Positions 1 to 8,138 of a stretch of 64,000 nt of DNA are shown here, one piece after another. The translations under genes were made by a program, and so were the position numbers. Position 1 is the first letter of the stretch. Each line of letters opens with the position of its first letter. The stretch spans positions 186,001 through 250,000 of the forward strand of contig JAFBIW010000001.1 in the NCBI GenBank assembly GCA_021531865.1, read 5' to 3'. Below the pieces are notes generated by a model, which saw nothing but the letters and a program-made list of their open reading frames with translations, did not search any database and had not been told where the DNA came from. This stretch comes from Butyricicoccus pullicaecorum (GTDB taxonomy: Bacteria; Bacillota; Clostridia; Oscillospirales; Butyricicoccaceae).

Positions 1-1
1 C

Positions 2-913
2 CGTATCCCGGCCGTTCAGGAAGCTGTTAAGAACATCACCGGTAAGGAAGGCTTCAAGGGCATCAACCCGGATGAGTGCGTTGCCATCGGCGCGGCCATT
101 CAGGGCGGCGTTCTGGGCGGCGAGGTCAAGGACGTCCTCCTGCTCGACGTTACTCCGCTGTCCCTCGGCATTGAGACTCTGGGCGGCGTCTGCACCCGTC
201 TGATCGAGCGCAACACCACCATCCCGACCAAGAAGAGCCAGGTCTTCTCGACCGCGGCCGACAACCAGCCCTCTGTTGAGATTCACGTCCTGCAGGGCGA
301 GCGCGAAATGGCCGCCGGCAACAAGACGCTGGGCCGCTTCACGCTGGACGGCATCGCGCCCGCGCCGCGCGGCGTACCGCAGATCGAGGTCACCTTCGAC
401 ATCGACGCGAACGGCATCGTAAACGTATCCGCGAAGGATCTGGGCACCGGCAAGGAGCAGAAGATCACCATTACCGCTTCCTCCAACCTGTCTCAGGAGG
501 AGATTGACAAGGCCATGCGCGAGGCCGAGCAGTTCGCTGCCGAGGATAAGAAGCGCAAGGAAGAGGTCGACGTCCGCAACTCGGCTGAGCAGCTCATTTT
601 CCAGTCCGAGAAGGCCATGAACGATCTGGGCGACAAGCTGGACGCTTCGGAAAAGAGCGCCGTTCAGGCTGAGATCGACAAGGTTAAGGAGGCGCTCAAG
701 GGCACCGACACCGAGATGATCAAGATGGCGTCCGAGTCCCTCTCCAAGAAGTTCGGTGAGATCGCGCAGAAGATCTACGCGCAGCAGGCGCCGCAGGGCG
801 ACCCGAACATGGGCGGCGCGGGCTTCGGCGGCCAGCAGGCCGGCGGCCCGACCGGCTCGCAGGGCGACTTCGTAGACGCAGACTTCACCGAAGTCGACGA
901 CGACAAGAAGTAA
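2..913 (+). CDS. dnaK: Chaperone DnaK (Hsp70), C-terminal half, cut by window start
   Basis: The reading frame is open from base 2 and gives 303 residues, roughly the second half of a normal DnaK of about 610. It contains the end of the ATPase domain, the linker and start of the substrate-binding domain ([14 protein letters not shown], near residue 48 of the fragment), the peptide-cleft motif [12 protein letters not shown], the helical lid, a Gly/Gln-rich segment and an acidic tail ending EVDDDKK. DnaK holds unfolded peptides in an ATP-driven cycle with DnaJ and GrpE. The gene for its co-chaperone DnaJ starts 101 bases downstream, with a hairpin terminator between them. No stop or frameshift interrupts the fragment. 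Confidence 0.98.
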   Translation, partial: RIPAVQEAVKNITGKEGFKGINPDECVAIGAAIQGGVLGGEVKDVLLLDVTPLSLGIETLGGVCTRLIERNTTIPTKKSQVFSTAADNQPSVEIHVLQGEREMAAGNKTLGRFTLDGIAPAPRGVPQIEVTFDIDANGIVNVSAKDLGTGKEQKITITASSNLSQEEIDKAMREAEQFAAEDKKRKEEVDVRNSAEQLIFQSEKAMNDLGDKLDASEKSAVQAEIDKVKEALKGTDTEMIKMASESLSKKFGEIAQKIYAQQAPQGDPNMGGAGFGGQQAGGPTGSQGDFVDADFTEVDDDKK

Positions 914-934
914 TCCGAACGAAACGCATACGGA

Positions 935-965
935 ACGGAAAGGGCCTGCGGCTCTTTCCGTTTTC
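935..965 (+). terminator. Hairpin terminator between dnaK and dnaJ
   Basis: A 12-bp stem (outer arms ACGGAAAG and CTTTCCGT, 935-942 and 954-961) closes on a 3-base loop and is followed by TTTTCCTG. It could end or attenuate dnaK transcripts, reducing the share that reads into dnaJ. No clear promoter is visible in the roughly 50 bases left before dnaJ. Confidence 0.6.
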
Positions 966-1014
966 CTGTGTTTTCCGACGATCCATTTTTCCATCGTGCG
1001 AGGTAGTGTGACAC

Positions 1015-2163
1015 ATGGCAGACAAAAGAGATTATTACGAAGTCCTGGGCGTCTCCAAGGGCGCTTCGGACGACGAGATCAGAAAGGCGCACCGCAAGCT
1101 GGCCAAGAAGTACCATCCTGATCTGAACCGCGACAACCCGGAAGCGGCGGAAAAGTTCAAGGAGCTCAACGAGGCCTATGAGGTGCTGTCCGATAAAGAC
1201 AAGCGCGCAAAGTATGACCAGTTCGGCTTCGCGGGCGTAGACCCGAATTACGGCGCGGGTCAGGGCGGCTTCGGCGGCGGCTTTGACATGGGCGATCTGG
1301 GCGATATCTTCGGCTCGTTCTTCGGCGGCGGCTTCGGCGGCGGCTCGACCCGCTCCCGCCGCAACGCCCCCCAGCGCGGCGAGACCCTCCAGCAGCGCAT
1401 CATGCTCTCCTTTGAGGAAGCGGCCTTCGGCTGTGAGAAAGAGATCACGATCAACCGCACCGAAACCTGCGAGGAATGCGGCGGCTCGGGCGCGGAACCG
1501 GGCACCAGCCCCGAGACCTGCTCCAACTGCCGCGGCTCGGGCGTTGTAACCCAGACCCAGCGCACCCCGCTCGGCATGTTCCAGACGCAGGGCGCCTGCC
1601 CGAACTGCCGGGGCACCGGCAAGATCATCCGCAAGCCCTGCAAGAAGTGCGGCGGTGCGGGTCGGGTACGCAAGAGCAAGACGCTGAAGGTCAATATTCC
1701 GGCGGGCATCGACGACGGCCAGTCCATCCAACTGCGCGGTCAGGGCGGCGCGGGCGTCAACGGCGGCCCTGCGGGCGACGTCATCGTGACCATTTCGATC
1801 CGTCCCCATCCGATCTTCACCCGCGAGGGTCAGGACGTTGTGTGCGAGATCCCGATCTCGTTCGCACAGGCGGCGCTGGGCGATACCCTTCAGGTGCCGA
1901 CGATCGACGGCAAGGTATCCTACGATATCCCCGAGGGCACGCAGACCGGCACAGTCTTCCGCCTGAAGGGCAAGGGCATTCAGAATGTCAACGGCCGCGG
2001 CCGGGGCGATCAGTACGTGCGTGTAAACATCGAGGTGCCGCGCAATCTGACCCACCGGCAGAAGGAGCTGCTGCGCGAGTTTGAAAATTCGACGACCGAT
2101 GAAAACCAGTCGCAGCGTAAGGGCTTCTGGGATAAGGTCAGGGACGCCTTCAAGGGCGAATAA
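1015..2163 (+). CDS. dnaJ: Co-chaperone DnaJ (Hsp40)
   Basis: Class A DnaJ of 382 residues. The J domain occupies about residues 1-70 with the HPD motif (YHPDL) that stimulates DnaK ATPase. A Gly/Phe-rich linker follows (about 78-120), then four zinc-binding CxxCxGxG repeats ([32 protein letters not shown]; about 150-210) and the C-terminal peptide-binding domain. The length is normal for the family. The start ATG follows GAGGTAGTG. The gene lies directly behind dnaK, the usual order. The 3' end runs straight into a structured repeat element (2164-2362) that supplies its terminator. Confidence 0.98.
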   Translation: MADKRDYYEVLGVSKGASDDEIRKAHRKLAKKYHPDLNRDNPEAAEKFKELNEAYEVLSDKDKRAKYDQFGFAGVDPNYGAGQGGFGGGFDMGDLGDIFGSFFGGGFGGGSTRSRRNAPQRGETLQQRIMLSFEEAAFGCEKEITINRTETCEECGGSGAEPGTSPETCSNCRGSGVVTQTQRTPLGMFQTQGACPNCRGTGKIIRKPCKKCGGAGRVRKSKTLKVNIPAGIDDGQSIQLRGQGGAGVNGGPAGDVIVTISIRPHPIFTREGQDVVCEIPISFAQAALGDTLQVPTIDGKVSYDIPEGTQTGTVFRLKGKGIQNVNGRGRGDQYVRVNIEVPRNLTHRQKELLREFENSTTDENQSQRKGFWDKVRDAFKGE

Positions 2164-2362
2164 GCACCGCACCCAACAAGGAAAGCTTCGCCAACCTTCT
2201 CGAAGGCTGCGATTTCCAAAGGCAGAGCCTTTGGCGCGCTCCAGCCGCGCAGGCTGGCCGCGTCCGCAGACGCGGAATCCCCGTCAAAATCCGGTGTTCG
2301 GCCCGGATTTTGAAATCATGAGAAATTTTACAAAATCCCGGCTGTTCAGGCCGGGATTTTAA
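2164..2362 (+). repeat. Structured 3' element A, copy 1 (after dnaJ)
   Basis: Begins directly after the dnaJ stop codon and is matched by a second, reverse-oriented copy at 11030-11213 behind the UPF0210 gene. Shared blocks are CACCGCACCCAA / GCCGCACCCAA, GAAAGCTTCGCCA and CCTTCTCGAAGGCTGCG. They are followed by a chain of hairpins: CCAAAGGC/GCCTTTGG (2216-2234), an extra CCAGCC/GGCTGG hairpin unique to this copy, CGCGTC/GACGCG with loop CGCA (2259-2274), CAAAATCCGG/CCGGATTTTG (2285-2312) and the final terminator (2332-2360). The stems differ between copies but stay complementary. No protein is encoded. Function is unknown; it could be a 3'-UTR element, a palindromic repeat or a terminator module. 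Confidence 0.7.
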
Positions 2363-2363
2363 T
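2332..2363 (+). terminator. Terminator of dnaJ (end of element A)
   Basis: AAAATCCCGG (2332-2341) and CCGGGATTTT (2351-2360) form a perfect 10-bp stem with loop CTGTTCAGG-type sequence and flanking A and T runs. The same terminator core ends the second element A copy. Confidence 0.8.
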
Positions 2364-2372
2364 TTGACACGA

Positions 2373-2403
2373 AAAAACCGTCCCATATCCCGGGACGGTT
2401 TTT
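2373..2403 (-). terminator. Terminator of the deoR operon
   Basis: AAAAACCGTCCC (2373-2384) pairs with GGGACGGTTTTT (2392-2403). The A run on the left gives a U run for minus-strand transcripts leaving the DeoR gene, whose stop lies about 20 bases away. It is symmetrical enough to act on dnaJ read-through as well. Confidence 0.8.
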
Positions 2404-2421
2404 CTCGTTCTTCTTTTCGTC

Positions 2422-3174
2422 TCAATACACAGTCACGCCGCAGCGGTCACAATCCGCCAGAAAGTCATCGGGCAGCGCCCCATCCGAGATCACAGCGTCG
2501 ATCTCGGACAGACCGCAGATGGAAAATGTGTTTTTCAGGCCGACCTTGGACGAATCCATCAGCACGGCGACCTCCTCGCTGTGCTGCAAAACGGTCTGCT
2601 TGAGGCGGCTTTCCTCGTCCACGCCACAGGTGAAGCCGGTGTCCGCGCTGTAGCAGGTCACGCCCAGAAAGGCCAGATCAAAGTTGACCCGTTCGAGCTC
2701 GCGGATGCTCTGCACACCGCAGACGCTTAAACTGTACCGGTTCAGCGTGCCGCCCGGAACGGTCACCCGCGCGCGGGTCAGCCGCGCCAGCTCAACCGCG
2801 CAGCTCAGCCCGTTCGTGAAGATCAGATACGGCTCATCCGGAATCAGCCGGGCCAGCGCGGTCGCCGTGCTGCCCGAATCAATGTAAATCGTCGTGTTGG
2901 GGCGCAGCAGGCCAAGCGCCTTATGGGCGATCCGCTCCTTGGCCTCGGCGTTGCGCGCCGTCCGCCGGCCCAGCAGGTCGTCGGTGCCGATCACCTGCTC
3001 GACCGACTTCGCGCCGCCGTGCACCCGCACGAGCCGCTTGGTCTGATCAAGCATTTTGAGATCGGTGCGCAGGGTCATGTCCGACACCTGTGGGAAGGCC
3101 TCCTTGAGTTGAGCAAAACTCACACTTCCCTTGCTGTTTACCAGTTCCACGATCGCATTGCGGCGAGCTTCCAC
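2422..3174 (-). CDS. DeoR/GlpR-family sugar regulator
   Basis: 250 residues. An N-terminal winged helix-turn-helix (about residues 5-55, recognition helix around MTLRTDLKML) binds DNA. The C-terminal DeoR sensor domain (IYIDSGSTATALARLI) usually senses a phosphorylated sugar. I chose the GTG at 3174 because AAGGAG lies 9 bases upstream and the protein then begins MEARRNAIVELV, as usual in the family; an upstream GTG at 3201 has no such site. It is the last gene of an operon with a SorE-like dehydrogenase and a PfkB kinase and probably represses that operon. The effector is unknown; fructose-1-phosphate or a related phosphate is a reasonable guess. Confidence 0.9.
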   Translation of the reverse strand: MEARRNAIVELVNSKGSVSFAQLKEAFPQVSDMTLRTDLKMLDQTKRLVRVHGGAKSVEQVIGTDDLLGRRTARNAEAKERIAHKALGLLRPNTTIYIDSGSTATALARLIPDEPYLIFTNGLSCAVELARLTRARVTVPGGTLNRYSLSVCGVQSIRELERVNFDLAFLGVTCYSADTGFTCGVDEESRLKQTVLQHSEEVAVLMDSSKVGLKNTFSICGLSEIDAVISDGALPDDFLADCDRCGVTVY

Positions 3175-3224
3175 GGAAACGCACTCCTTCCCGCGCCGCA
3201 CCGGACAGCCCTGCGCGACGGTTT

Positions 3225-4487
3225 TTATTCTTTTACAAAATTAGCCAGCAGATATTCCTCGGCCTCGGGGCACCACAGACCCTTGTGCGCGTCGACGATG
3301 TCGGCCAGCGCGGTGTAGCGGCTGTCCTCCGCACCCTTGGCGCGCAGGTCGGTCAGCGCGGTCAGCGGCATTTCGAGATGGGTGTAGATCAGCTTCTTGC
3401 CGCCCGGGATCTTGGGCAGGTTGAGCGTCGTCTCTGCCACCGCGTCCAGACCGCCGATGTGGGTGACCATGACCGCCGGGTCGATGCGCTTGGAGGCGGT
3501 CAGCTCCAGAGATTCGATCATGTCGTCGGTGTTGCCGCCGGTGGTGCCCATGACATGGGTCGAATTATAATGCACATCATAGAAATTCATGCGGGCGCTG
3601 AACTTGTTGTCGGTCGGGCCGGCGAAGAAGTTCAGGCAGCCGTCCCGTCCCAGTACGGCGCTGGACAGCTCGACGACCTGCTCGATCGGCGCGTAGCAGA
3701 GCACATCGTCAAAGCCGGTGCCGCCGGTGATCGCCAGCAGCTCGGCAGCCGGGTCGGCCATGCTGCCGGTGTTGACGAAGTGCAGCTCGATGCCGTCGGC
3801 CGCAGCCTCCGCGACCGGGAACAGATGGGCCGCACGATCCAGACGCTCCTGATTGACGTCGGTCACAACGATCATCGAGGGGCGCACGTCACGGTGCAGC
3901 GCGTAGGTCAGCGCGCCCAGACCCATCGGGCCCGCACCGGCCAGAATGGCCAGCTTGCCGTCCTTCTTGATGCCCATTTCGTGATGATACACGCCCATTT
4001 TGGTGTGATATGCCGCGTTGAACGCACCGATGCTGCAGGACATCGGCTCGGCCAGCGAAGCCTCGTAGTAGGCGCGGCCCTTGTATTCGAGCAGGCAGCC
4101 CAGCTCCATGACCTCGGCGGGGATGATGCAGTAGGTCGCGTCGCCGCCGAAGAACTCATAGGAATAGCCGGGGCTCCACATGGTGCCCTTGTAGTTCAGC
4201 GCGGGCTGCAGGGTGAACTTCATACCGGGCTGGAACCGATCCTGATGCTGCTTGCCGACCTTGACGATGTCGCCCGCGAACTCGTGACCCATGATGGCCG
4301 GATGCTCGGCAACGTCGTCGTGCACGCGCTTGTGCGCCGTGCCCAGAATCGCGCACTTGTAGGTGGACATGCAGATGCTATCGGAGACGACCTTGACGAG
4401 GATCTCGTCGTCCTTGATCTCGGGCAGTTCAAATTCATCCAGACGCAGGTCGTTCGCCGCGTGGAGACGGACAGCTTTTGCTTTCAT
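3225..4487 (-). CDS. Zinc-type alcohol dehydrogenase, L-sorbose-1-phosphate reductase (SorE)-like
   Basis: 420-residue medium-chain dehydrogenase. Residues visible: a catalytic zinc Cys in the SICMSTYK segment, the GHE motif in AIMGHEFAG, and a Rossmann loop AILAGAGPMGLGAL near residue 185. The four-Cys structural zinc loop of many family members is absent. Overall it resembles the SorE group, which interconverts L-sorbose-1-phosphate and glucitol-6-phosphate with NADPH; that assignment is from memory of the family, and a related hexitol or ketose phosphate is equally possible. GGAG precedes the ATG. It lies 44 bases after the PfkB kinase gene and 50 before deoR, so the three are most likely one transcript. 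No mannitol-1-phosphate dehydrogenase gene is nearby. Confidence 0.75.
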   Translation of the reverse strand: MKAKAVRLHAANDLRLDEFELPEIKDDEILVKVVSDSICMSTYKCAILGTAHKRVHDDVAEHPAIMGHEFAGDIVKVGKQHQDRFQPGMKFTLQPALNYKGTMWSPGYSYEFFGGDATYCIIPAEVMELGCLLEYKGRAYYEASLAEPMSCSIGAFNAAYHTKMGVYHHEMGIKKDGKLAILAGAGPMGLGALTYALHRDVRPSMIVVTDVNQERLDRAAHLFPVAEAAADGIELHFVNTGSMADPAAELLAITGGTGFDDVLCYAPIEQVVELSSAVLGRDGCLNFFAGPTDNKFSARMNFYDVHYNSTHVMGTTGGNTDDMIESLELTASKRIDPAVMVTHIGGLDAVAETTLNLPKIPGGKKLIYTHLEMPLTALTDLRAKGAEDSRYTALADIVDAHKGLWCPEAEEYLLANFVKE

Positions 4488-4531
4488 ATCAAAAAACTCC
4501 TTTTTTATTATAACAGTTTATTGTACCGATT

Positions 4532-5467
4532 TCAACCGCGCAGACGGTGGAAAACCACCTGCGGCATCAGTTCTTCGATCACGCTGCGCTCGGCGGCCTG
4601 ACTGCCGCTGCACATGACGTTCGCCGCGCCCGTGGCGGTGGACAGGCGAACGGTATCCTCGAGCGAAAGACCCTGCGTCTCGGCAACCGCGAGCGCGGCC
4701 ACGACGCTGTCGCCCGCGCCGACCGTGCTGCCGACCGGCACCTTGAGGCCCTCGGCGTAGAGCACGGTGTCTCGCGTGACATACAGCGCACCCTTGCCGC
4801 CCATCGAGACGACGACCTTTTGAACGCCGTCCGCCAGCAGCGCACCGGCCGCGCCGGCCAGCGCCTCGACCGTCTCAAGCGGATGGCCGACCAGACGGGA
4901 CAGCTCATCCTGATTGGGCTTGACGAGATCGGGCGCGGCGCGCAGACCCTCGGCCAGCAGAGTGCCGTCGGCATCCAGGAAAACCTTCGCGCCGGCTTCC
5001 TTGCAGCGGGCGACCCAGGTATAATAGGTGTCGCCCGGCGCGCCCTTGGGCAGGCTGCCCGAGAGCACGACCAGATCACCCGGCTGGAGTAGACCGATCA
5101 GGCGATCCAGCAGACCATCCAGCACGGCAGGCGTGACCGAGATGCCCGGCTCGTTGAGGTCGGTATTGGTATGATTCACCGGATCGACCACCTTGAGGTT
5201 GGTGCGGGTCTCGCCCTCGACGAATTGCAGCTCACAGCGAAGGCCCATTTCCTCGAGCGCGTCCGCAATGGCGCGTCCGGTGCCGCCGCCCAGCAGCGCC
5301 AGCGCAACGCTCGTGCCGCCCAGCTTGGCGATTACCTTGGAGACGTTGATGCCCTTGCCGCCCGGGTCGGTTCGCATCGCCGTGATCCGGTTGACCGTAT
5401 CGAGCGCCATTCCGGGGATCTCGACCGTCTTGTCGAGCGCGGGATTCAGGGTAACGGTGTAAATCAT
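4532..5467 (-). CDS. PfkB-family sugar-phosphate kinase, probably 1-phosphofructokinase
   Basis: 311 residues from the ATG at 5467, which has AGGAAG upstream; the protein then starts MIYTVTLNPALDK, the typical start of 1-phosphofructokinase and tagatose-6-phosphate kinase. The first PfkB signature (DPGGKGINVSKVIAKLGG, near residue 35) and the ATP/catalytic signature (VGAGDSVVAALAV, near residue 250, with the catalytic Asp of GAGD) are intact. The expected reaction is ATP-dependent phosphorylation of fructose-1-phosphate to fructose-1,6-bisphosphate in the cytoplasm. As first gene of the kinase-dehydrogenase-deoR operon it has a strong promoter upstream. Tagatose-6-phosphate kinase cannot be excluded by sequence reading alone. 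Confidence 0.85.
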   Translation of the reverse strand: MIYTVTLNPALDKTVEIPGMALDTVNRITAMRTDPGGKGINVSKVIAKLGGTSVALALLGGGTGRAIADALEEMGLRCELQFVEGETRTNLKVVDPVNHTNTDLNEPGISVTPAVLDGLLDRLIGLLQPGDLVVLSGSLPKGAPGDTYYTWVARCKEAGAKVFLDADGTLLAEGLRAAPDLVKPNQDELSRLVGHPLETVEALAGAAGALLADGVQKVVVSMGGKGALYVTRDTVLYAEGLKVPVGSTVGAGDSVVAALAVAETQGLSLEDTVRLSTATGAANVMCSGSQAAERSVIEELMPQVVFHRLRG

Positions 5468-5528
5468 CAGCACACACTTCCTTTTCTGAATCTGTGCAGC
5501 GAAAACTGTTAAAACGAAAGCTATAATT

Positions 5529-5557
5529 ATAATATCAATACTATATCTTCTTGTCAA
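5529..5557 (-). promoter_or_regulatory. Sigma-A type promoter of the pfkB-sorE-deoR operon
   Basis: Minus-strand TTGACA (5552-5557) and TATTAT (5529-5534) are 17 bases apart. A near-palindrome TGTTGATATAACA (5560-5572) lies just upstream of the -35 and is a candidate regulator site. Confidence 0.75.
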
Positions 5558-5603
5558 TCTGTTGATATAACAAATTTGACTACCGTTTTTTGTTGTTTTG
5601 ATA

Positions 5604-5638
5604 CAAAAACGCCCGGACTGCTCAGCAGCCCGGGCGTT
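5604..5638 (-). terminator. Terminator of the mtlR-like gene
   Basis: AACGCCCGG (5608-5616) pairs with CCGGGCGTT (5630-5638), extended by CTGCT/AGCAG in the loop. The A run to the left gives a U run for minus-strand transcripts. It separates the PRD regulator from the pfkB operon promoter. Confidence 0.85.
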
Positions 5639-5650
5639 GTCCTTCCATTG

Positions 5651-7696
5651 TCAGCCGCTCCGGCTCATGTCCTGCCGGAAGCGTGCGCTCAGTCCGGCTT
5701 CGAGCAGGGCGGCAGCCCGTCCGGCCGCGTCCGCGCGCAGCGCGCGGATCAGCTCGGGCTCCTCGATCAGCAGGGCGCTGACCGCCTGCATGATCTCACG
5801 CGGCAGCTCGCCCGCAGCCGGCGCCAAGAGCACGATCGCGCCCTGAATGATCTGTCCCTTTTCGTAGACGGGCGGCTCGGCGCACAGATAACCGACCCGA
5901 CAGCCGGACACATCGTCCGTGCGGCAGTGCAGCAGCAGGGCGCGCAGCGGCTGGATATAGGTGTCACCCAGCGTTTCCCGGCGCCTAAGCGCCTGCTCGA
6001 CCCGGCGCACGGCCTGCGGCTGGGTGCAGAACAGTTCGGCGGCGGCGTGAATGAGCGCGTCCCGGTTTCCGGGCACGGAAACATGTGAAACTGTCACATT
6101 TGCCACTAAATCAAGCAGGGCGGCACTCAATTCAGCGGCGTAGCGCAGTGTCCCCCGCCCGTCCGGACGGGTCTGCGGGGCGGACGGCTGGTTCGCGGCG
6201 GTCTGCTGCGCCGTTTCGATCGCAGCCTGCACGAGCGCCCGATCCTGCTCCTGCAAGATCGGATGAATGCGGACATTCGGGTATTCGATGGGCAGCGGTA
6301 CGGTGGACAGCACAAGCTGCACGCCCCGCGCCCACAGATCGTCGGCTTGCAGCTCCCGCACCGGGCAGGCGTCTACCACATGCAGCGCGGGGAAATCCCG
6401 GGTGAGCTGCGCCGACAAAAAGCGGCAGGAGGCCATGCCGTACGGGCAGACCACCACTACATTCACCCGTGTTTTTTTCATTTTTTCCTGTTCGAGCACC
6501 GCGCCGATGTGCATGGCCAGATAGCCGACCTCGCCGTCCGGAATCTCGGGAACGGGCAGCGTCTGCGCAGCCTCGTCGCAGACCGCGCGCATGGTCTGCC
6601 ACAGCGCGGGATACTGCGCCTTGAGCAGGGCAAGCTGGGGATTCTCTATATAAGTATGGTTTTCCAAGCGGAGCAGCATGGGGCGCAGATGGCGGCACAG
6701 GTCGTCCACCAGCGCAGAATGGGCGGACAGGTCGACACCCGTCGCCTCGGAAACGCCGCCGATCAGGCAGGCGGCCAGATAGCGCAGATTCATCTCCCGG
6801 CTGTCCGGCTCCCCCGTTCCGCTGTACGCGTCCAGATACAGGGCCAGACTGTCCACCTCGGCCTGCGGGAGCCGCACGCCGAACGCCTGCTCCAGCCGTT
6901 CGGTCAGACGTCCGGCCTGCGCGGTCGGCGCGATCGTTTTCTCACCCTCGAACTGTCCGGGGCGCAGACGGTGGAGAATGAACGACAGATGGACGGTCAG
7001 GGAAAGAAACTGGGAATCGGTAAAATGCAGGGCTTCGTCCCGGTCAAAGGCGCGCAGAAGCGAACCGACCCGGCGGGTAATGTCCGGATCGAGCAGGGCG
7101 GCCAGCGGGGTGTCGGACGGCGTCTTGCCATCCAGCACCTCCTGCCAGTCCTGCTCCAAAAGCTGTGCCTTGAGCATCGCGCCCGCGACGCGGCGGCGTT
7201 CCTCGGGTGTGGCTTCCAGCCAGATGCCGACGCCCGGACGGCGGCGCAGCGCGATGTGCTGGGCGGTGAGTTCGGCCTCGACCGCGTCCAGATCGGCTGA
7301 CAGGGTGTTCTCCGAGATGCCCAATTCGTGCGCCAGCGCGTAGCTTTTGATCGGTTCCGCATTGGAAAACAAGGCGAGCAGGACGCGCTGACGGCGCTCC
7401 TGCGGTGCAAACGCGGCGGGCGCTTCGGCCTGTCCGAGCAAGGCGCGCAGCCGCGCGCGCTGTTCCTCGTCCTCGTCGAGCAGCAGGCCGCGCCCGGGCG
7501 CGCGCAGGAAATGGAACCCAGCCGCCTGCATCCACGCCTCGATCCCGGGCAGCTCGCGCAATACCGTGCGGCGGCTGATGCCGACCGCACCGGCCAGCGT
7601 CGCCGCAGTCAGCCAGACGCGCGGCAGCTCGGTCAGAGCTTCGATCAGCCTGCGGCCGTTGGCCGACAGGGCGGGCAAAGAATCCGGCATGGCCAC
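5651..7696 (-). CDS. mtlR: MtlR/LicR-type PTS-controlled transcriptional activator (HTH, PRD, EIIB, EIIA)
   Basis: About 681 residues. Order of domains: N-terminal helix-turn-helix pair (about 15-160; GISRRTVLRELP and GISENTLSADLD), two PRD regulatory domains (about 195-405), an EIIB-like domain with a Cys in VVVCPYGMASC (near 430), and an EIIA-like domain with His in ALLLHCRT (near 585). Such proteins are activated or silenced by HPr- and EII-dependent phosphorylation. The start is uncertain: the GTG at 7696 lies 8 bases after GGAGG, while the ATG at 7690 is 14 bases away. It diverges from the mannitol-type EIICBA gene, which it most likely controls. A hairpin with a U run lies in its leader. 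Confidence 0.85.
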   Translation of the reverse strand: MAMPDSLPALSANGRRLIEALTELPRVWLTAATLAGAVGISRRTVLRELPGIEAWMQAAGFHFLRAPGRGLLLDEDEEQRARLRALLGQAEAPAAFAPQERRQRVLLALFSNAEPIKSYALAHELGISENTLSADLDAVEAELTAQHIALRRRPGVGIWLEATPEERRRVAGAMLKAQLLEQDWQEVLDGKTPSDTPLAALLDPDITRRVGSLLRAFDRDEALHFTDSQFLSLTVHLSFILHRLRPGQFEGEKTIAPTAQAGRLTERLEQAFGVRLPQAEVDSLALYLDAYSGTGEPDSREMNLRYLAACLIGGVSEATGVDLSAHSALVDDLCRHLRPMLLRLENHTYIENPQLALLKAQYPALWQTMRAVCDEAAQTLPVPEIPDGEVGYLAMHIGAVLEQEKMKKTRVNVVVVCPYGMASCRFLSAQLTRDFPALHVVDACPVRELQADDLWARGVQLVLSTVPLPIEYPNVRIHPILQEQDRALVQAAIETAQQTAANQPSAPQTRPDGRGTLRYAAELSAALLDLVANVTVSHVSVPGNRDALIHAAAELFCTQPQAVRRVEQALRRRETLGDTYIQPLRALLLHCRTDDVSGCRVGYLCAEPPVYEKGQIIQGAIVLLAPAAGELPREIMQAVSALLIEEPELIRALRADAAGRAAALLEAGLSARFRQDMSRSG

Positions 7697-7740
7697 GGCT
7701 GACACCTCCTCCCGTCCGGCGGCACACCATCCGATTTCGT

Positions 7741-7769
7741 AAAAACCGGCGCGTTTGCACGGCCGGTTT
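7741..7769 (-). promoter_or_regulatory. Possible leader attenuator of mtlR
   Basis: On the minus strand AAACCGGC (7769-7762) and GCCGGTTT (7750-7743) form a perfect 8-bp stem with an 11-base loop, followed by a U run of five, about 45 bases before the mtlR start. It has the form of an intrinsic terminator but lies in the leader, so it may limit read-through into mtlR. No RAT-like sequence is obvious next to it. Confidence 0.4.
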
Positions 7770-7986
7770 ATCTACCATACATTTTAACACGGCATCCCGG
7801 AAAAATCCACGAAATCTTTTCCGCTTCGACATCATTCGCTTTCAATCGCAATTCTGGCACGGGCGGCTGGCGCCAGCCCTGCGGCAGGACGGCCCTTTTC
7901 GTCCCGGTCTTTGTGCAGCTTTCATAATTTCGGAGAGCAATTCGCGGTAAAACTGTCAGAAACAGCGTGTTTGGAACCAGCAGCCG

Positions 7987-8011
7987 GTGCCACCGAGCGC
8001 ACAAGTGGCAC
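7987..8011 (+). promoter_or_regulatory. Candidate MtlR operator
   Basis: GTGCCAC (7987-7993) and GTGGCAC (8005-8011) form a perfect inverted repeat with an 11-base spacer, ending directly at the -35 element of the EIICBA promoter. That is the position expected for an activator. The Bacillus MtlR site is also a GTG/CAC-type inverted repeat, but the match here is only loose. The rest of the divergent region (7770-7986) shows no further clear signals. Confidence 0.45.
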
Positions 8012-8041
8012 TTGCGAAGCCTCGGGTTCTTCCGTTATACT
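8012..8041 (+). promoter_or_regulatory. Promoter of the EIICBA-HPr operon
   Basis: TTGCGA (8012-8017) and TATACT (8036-8041) are separated by 18 bases; the leader to the start codon is about 90 bases. The imperfect -35 fits a promoter that needs an activator. Confidence 0.5.
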
Positions 8042-8138
8042 GAGACCAACGAAAGCAGCGAAAACCCTGTTCTAACGAAACGCATCCGATCCCAAACGGA
8101 AGAACGCTTCCGCACAAAACGGTAAGGAGTGCTGTACC

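Noticed and set aside
2164-2422. Short reading frames in element A copy 1
   Set aside because: No ribosome site; the region is a chain of hairpins conserved at the nucleotide level.
3175-3201. GTG at 3201 as start of the DeoR-family gene
   Set aside because: The purine-rich ribosome site lies between it and the GTG at 3174, so the shorter version is the real one.
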